This document shows, in pieces, positions 36,036-49,579 of a stretch of DNA of 64,000 bases; the stretch's first letter is position 1, and the number at the start of each line of letters is the position of its first letter. Location of the stretch: contig MNCI01000273.1 of assembly GCA_015680685.1 (NCBI GenBank), forward strand, positions 459,673-523,672. The letters are read 5' to 3'. Source of the stretch: Gnetum montanum (lineage: Eukaryota; Streptophyta; Gnetopsida; Gnetales; Gnetaceae). The notes under the pieces are model-generated. The model made no database searches. It saw only the letters and a program-made list of their open reading frames with translations, and was not told the origin of the DNA. The position numbers and the translations under genes were made by a program.

Positions 36036-38526
36036 CCTTAAAGGGTAGAGATTAAGAGGGGGATTCTGAAAAGAAACTTTGAAGAATATTGACGATTTCT
36101 TGTAAAGCATGGCTTGCTAAAGATATCAATTTAGCTTATTTTTTTTAATCATGTGAGTTCATTTCTTATAGTTTTGTTTTAGTTACTTGGCTAATGGTCT
36201 AGATAGTATCGTGCATTGCATTTAATTTTGGGATTTTTCTAGGTTGCCTTTATAGCTCTATGTTTGTGCAATATTAGACTCCTATTAAGGTTTGGAAAAT
36301 AAGAGCTTATGTTGTATTAGAAAAACATCTTGAGCAATTTAATAGTGATTTCTTATAGAAATTTCCTATTTGAGTTTAGGGAATCTAGAAAATATTTGAT
36401 GTTTTGAGATGACTAAAGTAGCTTCTTTATTTATAAAGTTGATTACCTTAATATTGTAATTTTGAAATTGTCAAATTTTTCTAGAAGTTCTATTGTTTGC
36501 AATTCTTGACCAATTTTAACTAGCCAAACAGAAGCTTATACTTTGTGTTTTACAAATATTTTTGGTGGTTAAATAAGAGGGTCTTTTAAGAAATTGCTTA
36601 TTGAGCTTAGAAGGTTTGGATAATTCATAAAAGATTGAATTGGAATAGCTTTATTGTGAAGTGTTCCCTCATGTCAATTTATCTCCCTTAAATGTTTGAG
36701 ATTCCACACAAATCTTCTTTCTTTTCTTTTCTCTTTCTAAAATCCATTGAATCTCCCTCTATTTATAGTTTTCTTGTGGAACCTTCTCTCTAGGGGAAAT
36801 TAGAAGTGGATTGGTAGAATTATGCTCAAACATTTTTGTGAAATTTTATTTGTTACAAGTAATGTACTATAGGGACTATATAGACTAAGTGACTTAACAA
36901 AATAGGAACCTTTAACAATTCATAGTATTTGACAAAGTTACCTAAATTTATTTTATGATAGCTAGTTACAATTTCATACACAACTCAACCATTTCAACAT
37001 TCACAACAACAAACACATACTCATTTTTGGTTCATTTCATAACCACTAAGTCTATTTGGAAGAAATTTGAGCCTTGGTATTGCCAAAGACTAAAAAGAAC
37101 CTAAACCGTATTTGAAGAACACCTTCATTTTCCATGACCATAGTCATGAGACCGAAGGCCCAACATTGTTGGTCCCAAATGGTTGCCAACACCTTGATAC
37201 CTCAATATTAGCCTTTTGGCAAAAATTCACCTTTAATATTTTTTCTATGATCAAGCATTTAAAATGGAGGATGCATTTTATAAATCCTTAATGGGATATT
37301 AGATGGTTGCCCCAACTCCTTCATTTCTTTTTCTTGACCTATGAGTTGGTTTTTCTTTTCAAAGTGCATTAGTCCAAATACAAAGGATGACATCTAATTG
37401 AAATAAGATCAATATTGATAAAAAATAATGATATATTCAAATGCAATTTGAGATGGCTAAAATAATAAATATAAAATGATTCAGACATCGATATGGAGGG
37501 AAATACTCTTATTATTTGATTGTTTTAAGCTTCAAATATACGTTAATGGAGTTTTTCTAGAATTCCTCATATTTGAGGAGAGCCCATACATGGAATAAAT
37601 AGAAAAGCAAGGAGGTTCTTAGAAGAAACTCTAATGTGGTATTAAATGAGACCTTTAGAAGATAATTAGGTGGTGGTCAGTTGATGATTAGGTGATCCAT
37701 CTTTCCTCTGTTTTTCAAATTCAAATCTTTTTTCTCTTTTTCAAATTCAAAATTATGTCATGTAACACATTACATCAAACACGGTTCCAAATCTATGATT
37801 TAATGTAACATAAAGAAAATGTTTAACTTGTACAATGACGTGAACAATAAACTAAACATAAGCAAACCATGCATTAGGATACAAAAGTATTATTAAAATT
37901 CAATGTTGGTGTTTTTTTTTTTTTTTGGCTACATTTAGGTAAGGATAGACTAAGAAATGTGAACTATTGCAAGCATAGATCAAAGAAAATTGGCCCATTT
38001 CAAAGAAGGGCTAATGTAAATAATAATGCCTATGAACTCTAACTTCCTAATTATTTTTTGTATTTTTAATATTTTAGATTTAAATTCATACAATAAGATG
38101 GTATTTACATCATAATTTGAGGATAATAAGAAATTTCCCAAGAATGCAATTAAAGATGCAACTTCAAGTATGTCTAGAAAGTCAATTGTTCTATAAGAAA
38201 GAGAGACTATTAGAATAAGAAAAGAAAAAGGAAAAAGAGCTTGATTCATTAGAGTACTAAAGAGTTTTAGAATGCAAGATGAATTTTTGAAAATGATTTG
38301 GATATGTTGAAACTTGATGACATCTCAAATATAAAGCCCACTTATGTATAAGAATCTAAGAGTTAGAAAGATGATGACGATCTCAACCCACCTATTTGAT
38401 GTATCTTGTATCCTTAGTATCTTTAGAGTTATAAAAATCATGTGCCAGTGTTTAGATCTATTGTGTGAGTCATTTATATGGTTTTTCATAGTTAGGTAGG
38501 TAACTGTAAGATTACTATGAGTCATA
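36036..38526. other. no gene seen
   Basis: AT-rich DNA with a T run at 37911-37926. An 89-codon minus-strand frame at 37980-38249 has no recognisable domain and looks like chance. Confidence 0.35.
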
Positions 38527-38572
38527 GGAGTTCACAATTTATCATTGCAAGTAGCTATAGATTGTGAACTCC
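38527..38572. repeat. 12-bp perfect inverted repeat
   Basis: GGAGTTCACAAT (38527-38538) and its exact complement ATTGTGAACTCC (38561-38572) are separated by 22 bases, able to form a hairpin. Confidence 0.85.
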
Positions 38573-38730
38573 TGAAAAAATCATAGCTTATATGTAATCT
38601 TTAGAAAATTGTGAGGATACTACAAATGTATAAGATCATACTCTCAAAATGCAAGCCACAATTAGAAAAATTCATATTGTAGTTCAAAGAGAAATAATGA
38701 TTGAATGTTATTGGATATCAATAATGTCAA

Positions 38731-38749
38731 GGACTATGACTCATAGTCC
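38731..38749. repeat. 19-bp perfect palindrome
   Basis: GGACTATGACTCATAGTCC has 9-bp arms around one central base. A related 'tatgagtcatagga' stands at 38515-38528, next to the previous hairpin. Confidence 0.85.
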
Positions 38750-41045
38750 CATTGCAGTTATGTTGTCACAAGTTGCTACAACCGATAGGTGCTTACAGTC
38801 TAAGTAAAAATAAAACTTTTAAATAGTGCAAATTCTAAGGGAAAGATGAATAGTCCCTTAAGACTATAAAAGGATCAAATGAGTCTTTAAAGTAGTTTTC
38901 CTACATGGATGTTATATTGGAAGCTCTTGTAAGGAAGAGAGTGTCTTAATTGTGGGGCCAATTATGATAGCTCATTTTGAGTACGATGATTGATGATTCT
39001 GAGAGTTAGAGATGATTGTATTTGCTCTTGTTCTAGTTCCTTGTTATGTGTTTGTCCTTCTAGTATTGTACTATGATTTTGGACATTGAATAATGAGGTT
39101 TTTCATTCTTTTTCATGCTTGATTCTCTTGTGATTAAATTATTGTTAGTTCCTAAGAGAATTTGAATTCTTATTGCTAGTGATCCTTATCACAATGCAAA
39201 TTGTAGTTTAGTTGTGGATATTTAATGAAATTCATTTGCTATGTTTTTATACAAATCCACATTTTTATTTTTAGTTAGGTAACTATTCAATGTAATGTTG
39301 ATTGGTGTTTGTGGTTGAAACTAATACTAAATCTTGATTGATCAGTTAATTAATATTAATAAATTTCAATCATTTAAATGAAGGAATGGTAATATATCTT
39401 TTACATTAGCTTTATAATTTTATAAAGAACTATTCAAGATTATTAGAGGAGTATAGTTAATAATGATGAAGTCAAGAATATTTCTTTATCCTATGAAAGA
39501 TTCTAAAAGTGTAGAAATTTTTTAGAAGAATGGTAAATTAAGCTAAGTTGATTTTTGAAAGTCATATAATTTTTTTTTAAATGAGGCTCAAGCCAAGGAT
39601 GGAAATGAGGTTAAAACTTATTTTACCAAGAAAATTTGGAAACTCTTGAATTCACTTAAAAGATCAAACCAATGAAAATATTAAAGTTATACCACATGTG
39701 ATTGTAGATTTGTAATTGTTGATCACTCTTATCCTATGTGTTTTAAGGCTATAATATAGATTTTTAAGGCTAAGGCTCTTATCAGTAAGTTATGAAGAAA
39801 AATCTCATTCTAAAAGATCAATATTATAAAGTTTTCAACCTTCTTGTACATGTAGAATTCTATGTAATATCCTAGTTCTGGAAACCTCTTTCCCTGTTGC
39901 CATGTCATATGACTTAATCCTTTGATGTCTTATGAATAGCCTATGTTTTGTATTTTTACCTTGAGCTTTGTGATGTGCCTTGCTTATGCTAGCATTTTTG
40001 TTAAATTTTTAGTATTAGCATATTGCATGATGGTGAACATATATGTTGTTCTAAGGATTAATTATTGTTATAAAGCATATGCACACTAACATTGTTGGAG
40101 TTTTGAACATATAGGTATCAAGTACTATATAGATCATTGGCATATGGGGTTCTACACTAGGCATGTGATGTGTATGATTGTTCAAATGCTATGGTTGTTT
40201 ATTTGATTAATTTTATATTTTTGTAGTGCATTGATGATAGAAATAGAAATGTACCTCAATGGTGTTCTTATTGGGATTTAAACCCAAGACCTTGCATAGC
40301 ATATAACTCATATATCTTTCATGTTAACTGACAAAATAGTAATTTGAGATCTAAAATTGAGAATAGATTATCATTCCAAGATATCATAAGTTTTCTATCT
40401 TTCTAGGATATCATTTTCGATGTTTCTTTAGTTTGGAGGCTAATCTTATATTTAAACCTAGGATTAGATCCTAGATAGAAGATATTAGCCACATAACTTA
40501 AGTAGGTAAATTTAGTAGAATGCCTACCTATTCAAGTTTTAGCTTCTATGCTTTTATGTGCATGTTGACTTTTGGATGGCATACTATAGAGTGATTATTT
40601 TAGCTTATGAGTTTTGAATTCTAATATTAGATATAATTTTATGCTATTTTGATATTTTTCTATGCAAAGGTTCATTTTTTTTAATTAGTTCTACATATTA
40701 ATCATTTTTATTATAGGCAAGCTAAACATTAGGATTCTAGTTTCTTCCTTTATTTAATTCTTTTTCAATCTATTTCCTCTTCCCTAGGGTTTACAAATTA
40801 CAAATTTTCATTGTAGTTATCTTAGCATGAACTTTGCTATTTCTGGTAAACTTTGTGAATATGCTATAACTTTGGTAGTAACATTTTGAACAAGTCGTGA
40901 TGTAGTCCATTCATCATAATTTTCTAATTGAAGTTACAAAAAAGGAAACCAAGTTATGAAAAACTTTACAATGCATATAATGAGTTGGTCAACATGTGTA
41001 ATGAGTGGGATAGATATGGAATGATTTAGTTTTTTCATCTAGGAC

Positions 41046-41652
41046 TATTAGGAATTAAGGTTCTTAGGATGAGAATAACTAAGTCCAACTGATAGACTAT
41101 TGCTATGTTGCATAAATATGTAAATTATGATAATGGGAACTTGTACAAACCATCATTATGATATTCCATAAAGAGAGGAAACATAGGTTGGTTCATAAAC
41201 TATGATATAAATATATTGACTAATCATAAAATGAAATATGCAAAATAGAAATTTTTGTAGATCATAAATGCATCTAATTATGTACATAGGCATTGGTATT
41301 ATAGAGTTAGAAAATATAAGTATAATGTATAACAAAGATATAGAGATAGAAATATTAGTATTTAAAATAGAAAATAACAACAGAGATCATAATGAACAAC
41401 CATAAATAATACAACCAATGGTTATCATCTATATACCATATTATTGTACTCTATTCAATATATATGTAAAACTATATGATGACTTTTCTTTAGTACATCT
41501 AGAACTAAGTGACACATCCTATCTAATTGGCATAATTCTTATTAAGTAATCATTAATAACTTGATTAGTCTCTCTATGTAATTTAATATAGTTACACATC
41601 TGAATATGCATAATACATGCTAAGGTTGATATTAACACATAAATCCTTAATA
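41046..41652 (-). repeat. 3' LTR of the copia-type element
   Basis: 607 bp, homologous to 45279-45826, with shared phrases such as 'gattagtctctctatgtaa' and 'ggatgag'. Both termini carry single transitions, TG to TA and CA to TA. Confidence 0.82.
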
Positions 41653-41667
41653 CTTCCTCTCAAACTC
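41653..41667 (-). promoter_or_regulatory. polypurine tract
   Basis: The minus strand reads gagtttgagaggaag immediately before the 3' LTR, typical of plant copia elements. Confidence 0.7.
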
Positions 41668-42564
41668 AACATGACTAGACTTTCAATAATACCATGATCT
41701 TACTTTATCTCTTAACTTATCTATCATTTATTAACCATGTTCTATTGAATTATATATAGGAAACAAAACTTCAATAAGGATATGATATATTTAACTTCTT
41801 TCTTTTAAACATCTATAGTTATGTTTAAATAAATTATTTTTACTTATATTAGGTATGAGGATGATGAAATAATTTCTAGTGTAAGAATACTTGTCATATT
41901 TTCCATTAGAATTATAACAATTGTGAATTATTGAAGAACAAATTTTTCTTCAAACAACTGAAGCTATTCATCAAGATCAAACTTAATATTTGATGATTCA
42001 GTACCCTTTATATTCTTTTCTTGGTTACATCTCAAAAATTTTAATAGTTCCTTGAAATGGAGAAAGTAGGAACTTAAATAAAAAAATTTTAAGGGGTGTT
42101 CCTCTAGAGATATGAATAATACAAGAAACTAGTAAAAAAATCTTATTAAGGATAGACGAAAAAATGAATTTTTCAATGCACATAAACCATAAAAAATATA
42201 ACATACTAGAAATGACTATCAACATTTATTTAGGAAGGTAAAATTTTATAATAGTATAAAACTCATGGAGTTATGAATCATCTTCCACATTAGTTTCTTT
42301 TGTGATTTGTCTTGAGGAATCTTGTGATCCTTTCCTAATTATAATTACAAAATATTGAAGAATAGAGTAATATGAGGTACAAGAGAAAGATGTAGAAATC
42401 GTCAACATTTCCTTTGTCAAGGTTACTTGCTCTAGTACAATTTTGTTTATGGTTAATGGAGGACTTAAAGTGACCACATTATTTTCAATGAATTCATTAA
42501 GTATCTCATCAACATAATCATCAACTTCAACCATATTTTTTGATGGTTTAACTTGATAAAGTAG

Positions 42565-43077
42565 TGATGAGTGGCGAGGTACCCCTACACTCAACCATAT
42601 GAATACAAGCGTTTCACATGCGATCCGGTCGAACTTCAAGGACTAAGTCCTTACATGCCTTAATGGAACTTCAAGGATACTGAGTGTACTTAACTAAGAG
42701 GATCGAAGGTTGAGAGAGATATTAATTAACTAGGAAAGCATTAAAAATTCAAAAATAATTAATTACTAATTAGCTTAATCTGTATGTTGCAAGGCTTATC
42801 ATAAATTTCATCTTTCTTGCCATACACAAATGTGTGCTCAAGTACAAATTGCACGAATAAAGATCCATTCACTCTATGACTCCTACTGTGGGCACACAGA
42901 AATTATTCTAACTCTGGAATGACTAAACTACAAGAATCTGGCTAAGGGTCTAACTCTAACTATTCTAGAATAAAGGGTGCCACCTCTTATTTATAGAAGA
43001 TGATGCAGGATGCGATATCACATGGCAGATGTGATATCGTGTATGTGATATCGCATACGTGATATCGCAACTCATCA
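42565..43077 (-). repeat. solo LTR of the left Athila-like family
   Basis: 513 bp with TGATGAG...CTCATCA ends, homologous to 6925-7732. It is flanked by perfect 5-bp duplications AGTAG (42560-42564 and 43078-43082). It has the minus-strand TATA box (42995-42986) and four GATATC units (43014-43066) but lacks about 280 bp found in the other copy. A clean target duplication with a single LTR means LTR-LTR recombination removed the internal region after insertion into the copia element. Confidence 0.9.
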
Positions 43078-43082
43078 AGTAG

Positions 43083-45266
43083 CTAATGGGTTCATTTCTT
43101 GGCCTTTAGAGAATTTTGTAAATCCCCCTTTTCTTTCTACAACTTCTCTTTTGCCTTGACCTCTATATCAAAATTTAATTTTTAAATTAAAATATTCTAT
43201 CATATATATTATTCTATACATAAATCCTTTTCTTTACTAGTGATTATAGAGTTTAGTATTATCTAGAAGTTTTTTGCTTGATCCTCTATGATCTGTAATC
43301 ATACACTATAAATCATAGTGGTTGGTAGGTCTTTTACATTTTTGAGTAGCAATAGCTTATTCCTTGGTTTTTCCCCTTTTCTAGCATATCTACACTTATT
43401 CTTTTATGTTCATTAAAATATTATATGATATAGTGAACTTTTAGTCCTTGAAGTTCTAGGTCCTTCAATTTTTTGTTCAACTTATTAACCCGTTCCAAAG
43501 CATCATGCTAGGTTACCTAAGCCTTTTCTAGATCATCCTTTGCCTTTATATTTTTCATGTAGCATGTAATAGCATCATTATCTTAGAAAATCATGGATTA
43601 GAGTACCTTATAATTTGTATAGGTAATAGTTAAACTTTGTGATAATCATGGATTAGAGTACCTTCTTTAGGACCTTAGATACAAGATGCTTATCACTACA
43701 CTCAATGATGCTCTTTCAATTAGAAAAGTTATAAATATATTCATTTAGAATATCTTTCTTGATAGTTGAGTTAAAAACTCTATTGTCGTATCATATTTTA
43801 AAAACCTATTTTCTAGGACATGATGATGCATGATCAAACATATTATAATGCTTATTAATGATACTTACAATCTAATCATGTCTGTTTTGTAACTATCATA
43901 ATTCCAATTATTACTTCTACTTTCTTAGTCATGCCCTACTCTCCCAAGCTCACAATTATGATGGTGTATAGATTATTAATAACCTGAGCATCTTTTCCTT
44001 TGATGAAGGTGACAACCACTGATAGATCAACATGAGATATTATAAATATGTATAAGAATAAATAATATCATCATCATCATCCTAGCCTTGTCATAGCTAT
44101 AAGGATAATTAATATACATATGAAAAATACAATTTATTAGAGAAGTATAATGAACTAATTTGCTAATTTATTTCATGTTTTAAAACATTGAACTAATTAA
44201 TCATAGTACCTAAACACATCTTTGAATCTAGTAAATTGAGAGCTCTCCATGAGGTTTCAACCTTCCTTTTTTGCAAGATGATATAGGTGAAAATAATCTT
44301 TGATAAACTACTGCATATTTCTAAAAGATAATTTTGAAAACCATCTAATTGAAGATTTATTATCCTTGTTGAATTTGATTAAGTCCTTGAACATATAGAG
44401 TAGTTTAGCATGATTGATACTAATCACATCATTCTATCCATCATCCACCATAATTTCAAGACAAAATTGTAAACACTTGAAAGATAGATTGAAAAATCTC
44501 TAATGCATAGCATGTTGATACAAAAACTAGCCTTTAAAGCTTTTCTCAAGGTAAACATAATAGCCTCATAATTAATATCTGGTAAATGAAATGTAGGAAA
44601 TAGCATTAATCTATAAGCAATAAATTCAATGTATAAAACTATACAGTGTTATCTTAAATTCTAGTGTCACATAGGGTTTGATTTCCCTTTTGCAAGTCTC
44701 AAAATTAAGGGATTGTGAAAGATTTACATCTATTAATGTTCTCCTAATTGATTATATAGTGAAATTGCTTTTGAGGTACTTGTTATCTGTAGGTATGTCA
44801 AGGAGAAATCCTCATTATTTTGGGTGATGTCCTTTCACTATGAAATCATGTAATTAAACAGAATAATAAATTTTGTAACTAACTAATGAAACACTTCATC
44901 AAGCAAAGGATAAAGAAACTAGAAATGACATGTAACAACAAATTTACAAAATCTTACTTGATTGTAAGTTAACTACGATCATGAGCAAAAGCCAAATCAA
45001 ATAAATAAGACTAATCCAAAATTACAAAAATAATTGTAAAAATGAAAAATCCAATGGAAATAAATTACTTTAGTTTTAACTAAGAGCCCAAAATTTCATG
45101 AACTTTAAATTTGCACTATAAATATGTCATAAGTCACAAAGCATATCACACTATAAATAAAATTTTAGTCTACATGATGTAAGAAATGTTGTCATCATTT
45201 CACAACAATAGGAAATTAAACCTTATTATTACAATCCTCAATGAGAAAGATGGTTGAACTAATTTA
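43083..45266 (-). other. degraded interior of the copia-type element
   Basis: No coding domain could be identified with confidence. Minus-strand readings such as ERVNKLNKKLKDLELQGLK (about 43430-43490) and short open frames at 44424-44606 might be gag remains. The expected copia integrase and RT motifs were not found. With the piece at 41668-42559, the interior is only about 3.1 kb, shorter than a complete copia element, so part has been deleted. Confidence 0.4.
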
Positions 45267-45278
45267 GCTCTAATGCCA
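45267..45278 (-). promoter_or_regulatory. primer binding site, tRNA-iMet type
   Basis: The minus strand reads TGGCATTAGAGC directly next to the 5' LTR. The usual plant site is TGGTATCAGAGC, so two transitions separate them. Confidence 0.8.
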
Positions 45279-45826
45279 TGTTAGGAACTGAGGTCCTTAG
45301 GATGAGGATAACAAAGTTCAATTGATAAAATGTTAATATATTGTATAAATATGCAAATAATAATTATGGAAACTTTTACAAATCACAATTATGATATATC
45401 ATATGATACATAAATAAGATAAAAACTTATGTATGCCATTATTGTACCCAGTTATATACTAAGATACTAATGGTTGTAGAGTCAAATGTTAATATAACAA
45501 ATATAATATATAAGAATAGAGATAGAGAATGAAATTTTAGGATATAAAATAGAAAACATTAAGATATATCATAGTTAATAATCATAAATAATAATTTTTT
45601 AGTTTTGGTCTATATACAATGTTATTGTAGTATGTTGAATATGCATATAAAACTATCTAGTGATTTTTCTTTACTATATCTAAAAGTAAGGAACCTATAT
45701 TATCTAACTAGCATATCTCTTGTTAATCAATAGTTCATGCCTTAATTAGTCTCTCTATGTAAAATAAATTTCAACTATATATCTAGATATATGCATAACA
45801 CAATATAAATACACAAATCTTTAACA
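45279..45826 (-). repeat. 5' LTR of the copia-type element
   Basis: 548 bp starting TGTTAGGA and ending TTTAACA on the plus strand, with the primer site on its left and target duplication AGGAC on its right. Confidence 0.84.
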
Positions 45827-48800
45827 AGGACATAAGTGCTAAGTTTAAGAGCAAGAAACATAGTAAATTATTAGAAAAATGGAAGAGAGAAAAGAAAACC
45901 CAAGATACAGAACCTAATTTAAGTAACACACCATATTTTTGGTACCCTTGGTATGTATAATCTTTTTAGCATTTGTGATGCCTATGCTTGGGTGTGTGAT
46001 TAATGCATGTTTTTAGTTTAGTATATTTATAGTTTTACATGTGATGCTTTACACTCATGAGATTTGGGATAGATAGGTGCCTAAATGATATAATGTATCT
46101 TTTTATATTCATGTTTTATATATGTGTATATATCTTATTATAATCTAGTAGATGTACACTAATCTTGTTGTTCAGTATGGAAGGATCTCATGAGGACTAA
46201 TTGGGAGCATGGTGTTGCATGTAATTTATGGTTTATTTAATTATTTTCCTAAAGTATATATTATGACCTATTGATGATATGGTGGAATAGTTTCTTGTAA
46301 AATATTTAATTTAAATTAGTTTTATTTTATAGTTAGAGGCTTGTTAGTATATTTTTGATATTATGGATTTTATGATATTTTCTTAGTTTATTATTTGGGA
46401 ATCTGTAAAAGTTACGTAAGATTGAGAGGAAGTTATATGTTGGATGGATTGGATTAATGGAAACATTTTCCTATTTTAGCATTAGTTTTAGTAATTATTT
46501 TGTTTTCTCCTATTCTTGGTTTTGCTAAAAGCCATTAAACTTTCATGGTGCTTCCTCTCCACATACCTTGACAATTTAGGAGAAGTGTTGTTGGAGATTG
46601 AAGTTGTGGAAACGCTGGTGGATTATGGATCGCTTGTTCTAATTACTTGGATTTGTTGTTTTTCTCTCCTCTTCCATGGATTTTCATCATATGATTTTAG
46701 GTAAGTAATCTTGCCTCATTTTCCATTTACAATTGCACATTTGTGCACATTTGTGAAATGGGTTTTGTATAACTTATTTCCATATTTTGTGATGATGTTT
46801 GCAAGCTAATGGGAATTGCTTTGAATGCTTAGTATGTTGTTTGATAGATTTTTTTCTATGTAATTAATGATATTATTTTTTTGATTCCACCAATTTTTGG
46901 CATTGGTTTTGCAAGAATATTACCAAAATTTTTGTTGGATGGAATATGTAAATTAATTTCATAGATTTTGTATGTTTATGAGAGATCAAGGTATTGTTTT
47001 GAGGATGTGATAAGGAATTTTTTTTATTTTAATTTAGTTTATGAATTTTATATAATCATTACATGAATCCATATAATTTTTTGATCTAATGTTTTTCTTT
47101 TTATTTCCTATAACTTCCTTTTATGAAGTTAGGATTTCAATGCATAATAAATTACATTAGGAAAATAGATGTTTCTTACAAACATGTTCTTGTCTTTTAA
47201 ATAAATTTGAGTTAGGATTTAAACTATAGGTTTTATAAATCCTCATAAAAATTTTTAAATTTAAAAATAAAAATAGACATAACATTCATAACATATTTTA
47301 AGTTATGAGCTAGTTTTACATATCTATCAGAAATCATAGAAATGTTTATTATGCTATTTTAGGAGGCTATATCTATGGAATTATAAAAAATAAAAATTTC
47401 AAATTTTACATAAATTTTTTATATGTATTAATGTTCATATCCATTAATAATCAATTAAAAATGTTATGTTTTGGAAAATTTATAAATTTTTCTCTCTGTA
47501 CTATCCAAAATTTCAACAATATAGATAGCATAGATTTAAAATTTTGTATCTCCTAGAATGTACTAGATCATTCTCTAAACTTTTCGGTGTATATATTAAG
47601 ATTTTCTATCTTTCAAACCATTTTGGAATTTTTTAAAATGCTATGTCATTGTAGAATTGCAATCCATTCATTGTTGACTACATTTTTTGTTTCTATTTTA
47701 GCTTGATTCTATAAGTCTAGATTCATTGTTCAATATCTTTGTATGTATGATATATATTTCACTCACTATTATATTTTTAGGCTATGATCTTATTCTAGAC
47801 TAAATTTTGAGATGAATAAAGACCTTGATACCCTATGTTAAAATACAGGTTTGATTATGTGTGATCATGGATTAGATATGATACCTTGGTATTGTTATGT
47901 TACTACCTCTTTTATTACTAGTGCTTAGCTTAGTCACCTTTTGAATTCATTATGTTCCATTTGTAAAATTGGATTTGTTAGCATGTTGACCTTTGCTTGG
48001 GTTTGACTGGTATATCATTTTGCTATTTCAAGAGATGTTAGATTGTTGGATCTCTTTGATGAGATGGATTATTTTGGTTTTTATGTTACCCTCCATTGTT
48101 ATTTTGGATGTCATGGTTGTATGTTTATTGGTTATTTGGATGACAAAGCTAACATCAAGTTTGTCTGATTAGTTGGAGATGGGCTTCCTGGAGATGGTTT
48201 AATGATTGATCCTTAATTTGATGCATCAATGTGGCATTCATGGTATGCCCCATCCTAATCAAGAGGGTTATTCCATGACTCTTTATTCCTTTTTATTTGG
48301 TTCCTCAAAGACCTTTAAGGTAATGTCTAATGTGATGCCCCTAGCATTAAGGTGCTTAGGGAATGTTGGATGTGATGTTCCAGGTAAATATTCACATTTC
48401 ATTTGAGAATATTAATAAATTCAACTCCTTGGTAATTTGATAATTTGTTTGGTTACATGTTAGTTTATCTTTTAGCAATACACATGATAACATGACACAC
48501 ATTTAACACTAAGTGTGATGCATGCTAGCCTCCTAGATTGTGGAGATGATTGGAGTGGATTAAATATTACTTTTGGTATAGTTGGATTGATGGATGCTTG
48601 GCTATTTGTATATATGCTTGGTTCAATATTTTGAGATAACATGTTTTGCAAGCTAGCCATGCTCCTCCTAAATCTCATGAGCTTCATCACTTGGTGATCG
48701 TACCAAGATTTCTCACTCACTTTTATACTAATAATCCATTTTATTTTTAGGTTTATAAAATTCAAAGGATATGGGATATCTTGTATGGTTCACTATTTTG

Positions 48801-49003
48801 TTATTAGCTCATTGATGTTATGTTCCAATTTAGGTTTTGGCTATTTATGTATTGGCATTTTGCCATTGTATTAGATATTGTTTCTCTTTTTCCTAGTTTA
48901 TGAATAAATGGATTATGTATGGTTTAGACCTATGTTATCTTGCCATTTATATTTTTCTATGAAGATTCAAATTTATGATTTATGTTCTTTTCATTCAAGT
49001 AGT

Positions 49004-49022
49004 TATATATATATATATATAT
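49004..49022. repeat. TA microsatellite
   Basis: About nine TA units inside the long LTR. Similar short TA/CATA runs lie at 61752-61777. Confidence 0.9.
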
Positions 49023-49223
49023 CATGATTTTCTTATTATTAATTTTTTTTTCTTTTTATATTTAGCTTCCTCTAGATTCTTGGATCATGGCTTCATGCTA
49101 GGTTTCTTTGTCTTTTTTTGTTGTGGAATTATTCATTTTCTTGTTTCTTTTCATTATTAATTAGGAGTTTCACATGACATAATGCTTTCCAACATAAGTC
49201 TTACAAGGAAGGGTATTACAAAC

Positions 49224-49235
49224 TAGTATCAGAGT
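49224..49235 (+). promoter_or_regulatory. primer binding site, tRNA-iMet type
   Basis: TAGTATCAGAGT lies three bases after the LTR end, against the usual TGGTATCAGAGC. It fixes the plus-strand direction of this element. Confidence 0.75.
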
Positions 49236-49579
49236 GTAGGTTTTTGTTGATTTATTCTTTTGTATTGTTATGGCTAGTGATGGTAGGTGCTAGGACTATA
49301 TGTGACCATGCTAGAAGGGCAAATGTTAGTTTTAGAAATCTAACATTGACACTTAACCCTATGCTAGATTAAATGTAGGAGCCATTGATAGATTCTCAAC
49401 TAGAACCTATCACTCTAGTTCCTACTCCTACACAAGAAAATGTGATCAACCAAAAAGATATCAACTGCTATATATTTTAGTTCCTTCATTAGTATATAAA
49501 GAAGAACTCTAGTTTTTTTCTTTTTTCAATGCAAGATTCTTCTAGGAGTGGTGGTAGTCGTAAATGACTAATGGAAAGA

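Larger units (their letters stand above)
41046..45826 (-). mobile_element. Ty1/copia-type LTR element, full length by its ends
   Basis: Two direct repeats, 41046-41652 and 45279-45826, bound 4.8 kb. The 5-mers outside them are identical, AGGAC at 41041-41045 and 45827-45831. On the minus strand a tRNA-iMet-type primer site abuts the right LTR, and a purine tract precedes the left LTR, so transcription runs leftwards. LTR ends are TGTTA...TAACA on the right and, decayed by transitions, TATTA...TAATA on the left. The primer site and tract style suggest copia. The interior is so degraded that no RT or integrase motif is readable. A solo LTR has inserted into it. Confidence 0.82.
39863..49220 (+). 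repeat. long 5' LTR of the Tekay/Del-type element, interrupted by a copia element
   Basis: The ends are TGTAATATCC at 39863 and GGGTATTACA at 49211-49220, an inverted pair with one mismatch. The right end is followed after three bases by a tRNA-Met-type primer site. Removing the copia insertion with one AGGAC leaves about 4.57 kb. That is long, but elements of this group are known for long LTRs. The left boundary rests only on the terminal match. Confidence 0.5.

Noticed and set aside
42271-42639. 122-codon minus-strand frame as a gene
   Set aside because: It runs across the solo LTR border at 42565, joining LTR and copia interior, so it cannot be an ancestral protein.
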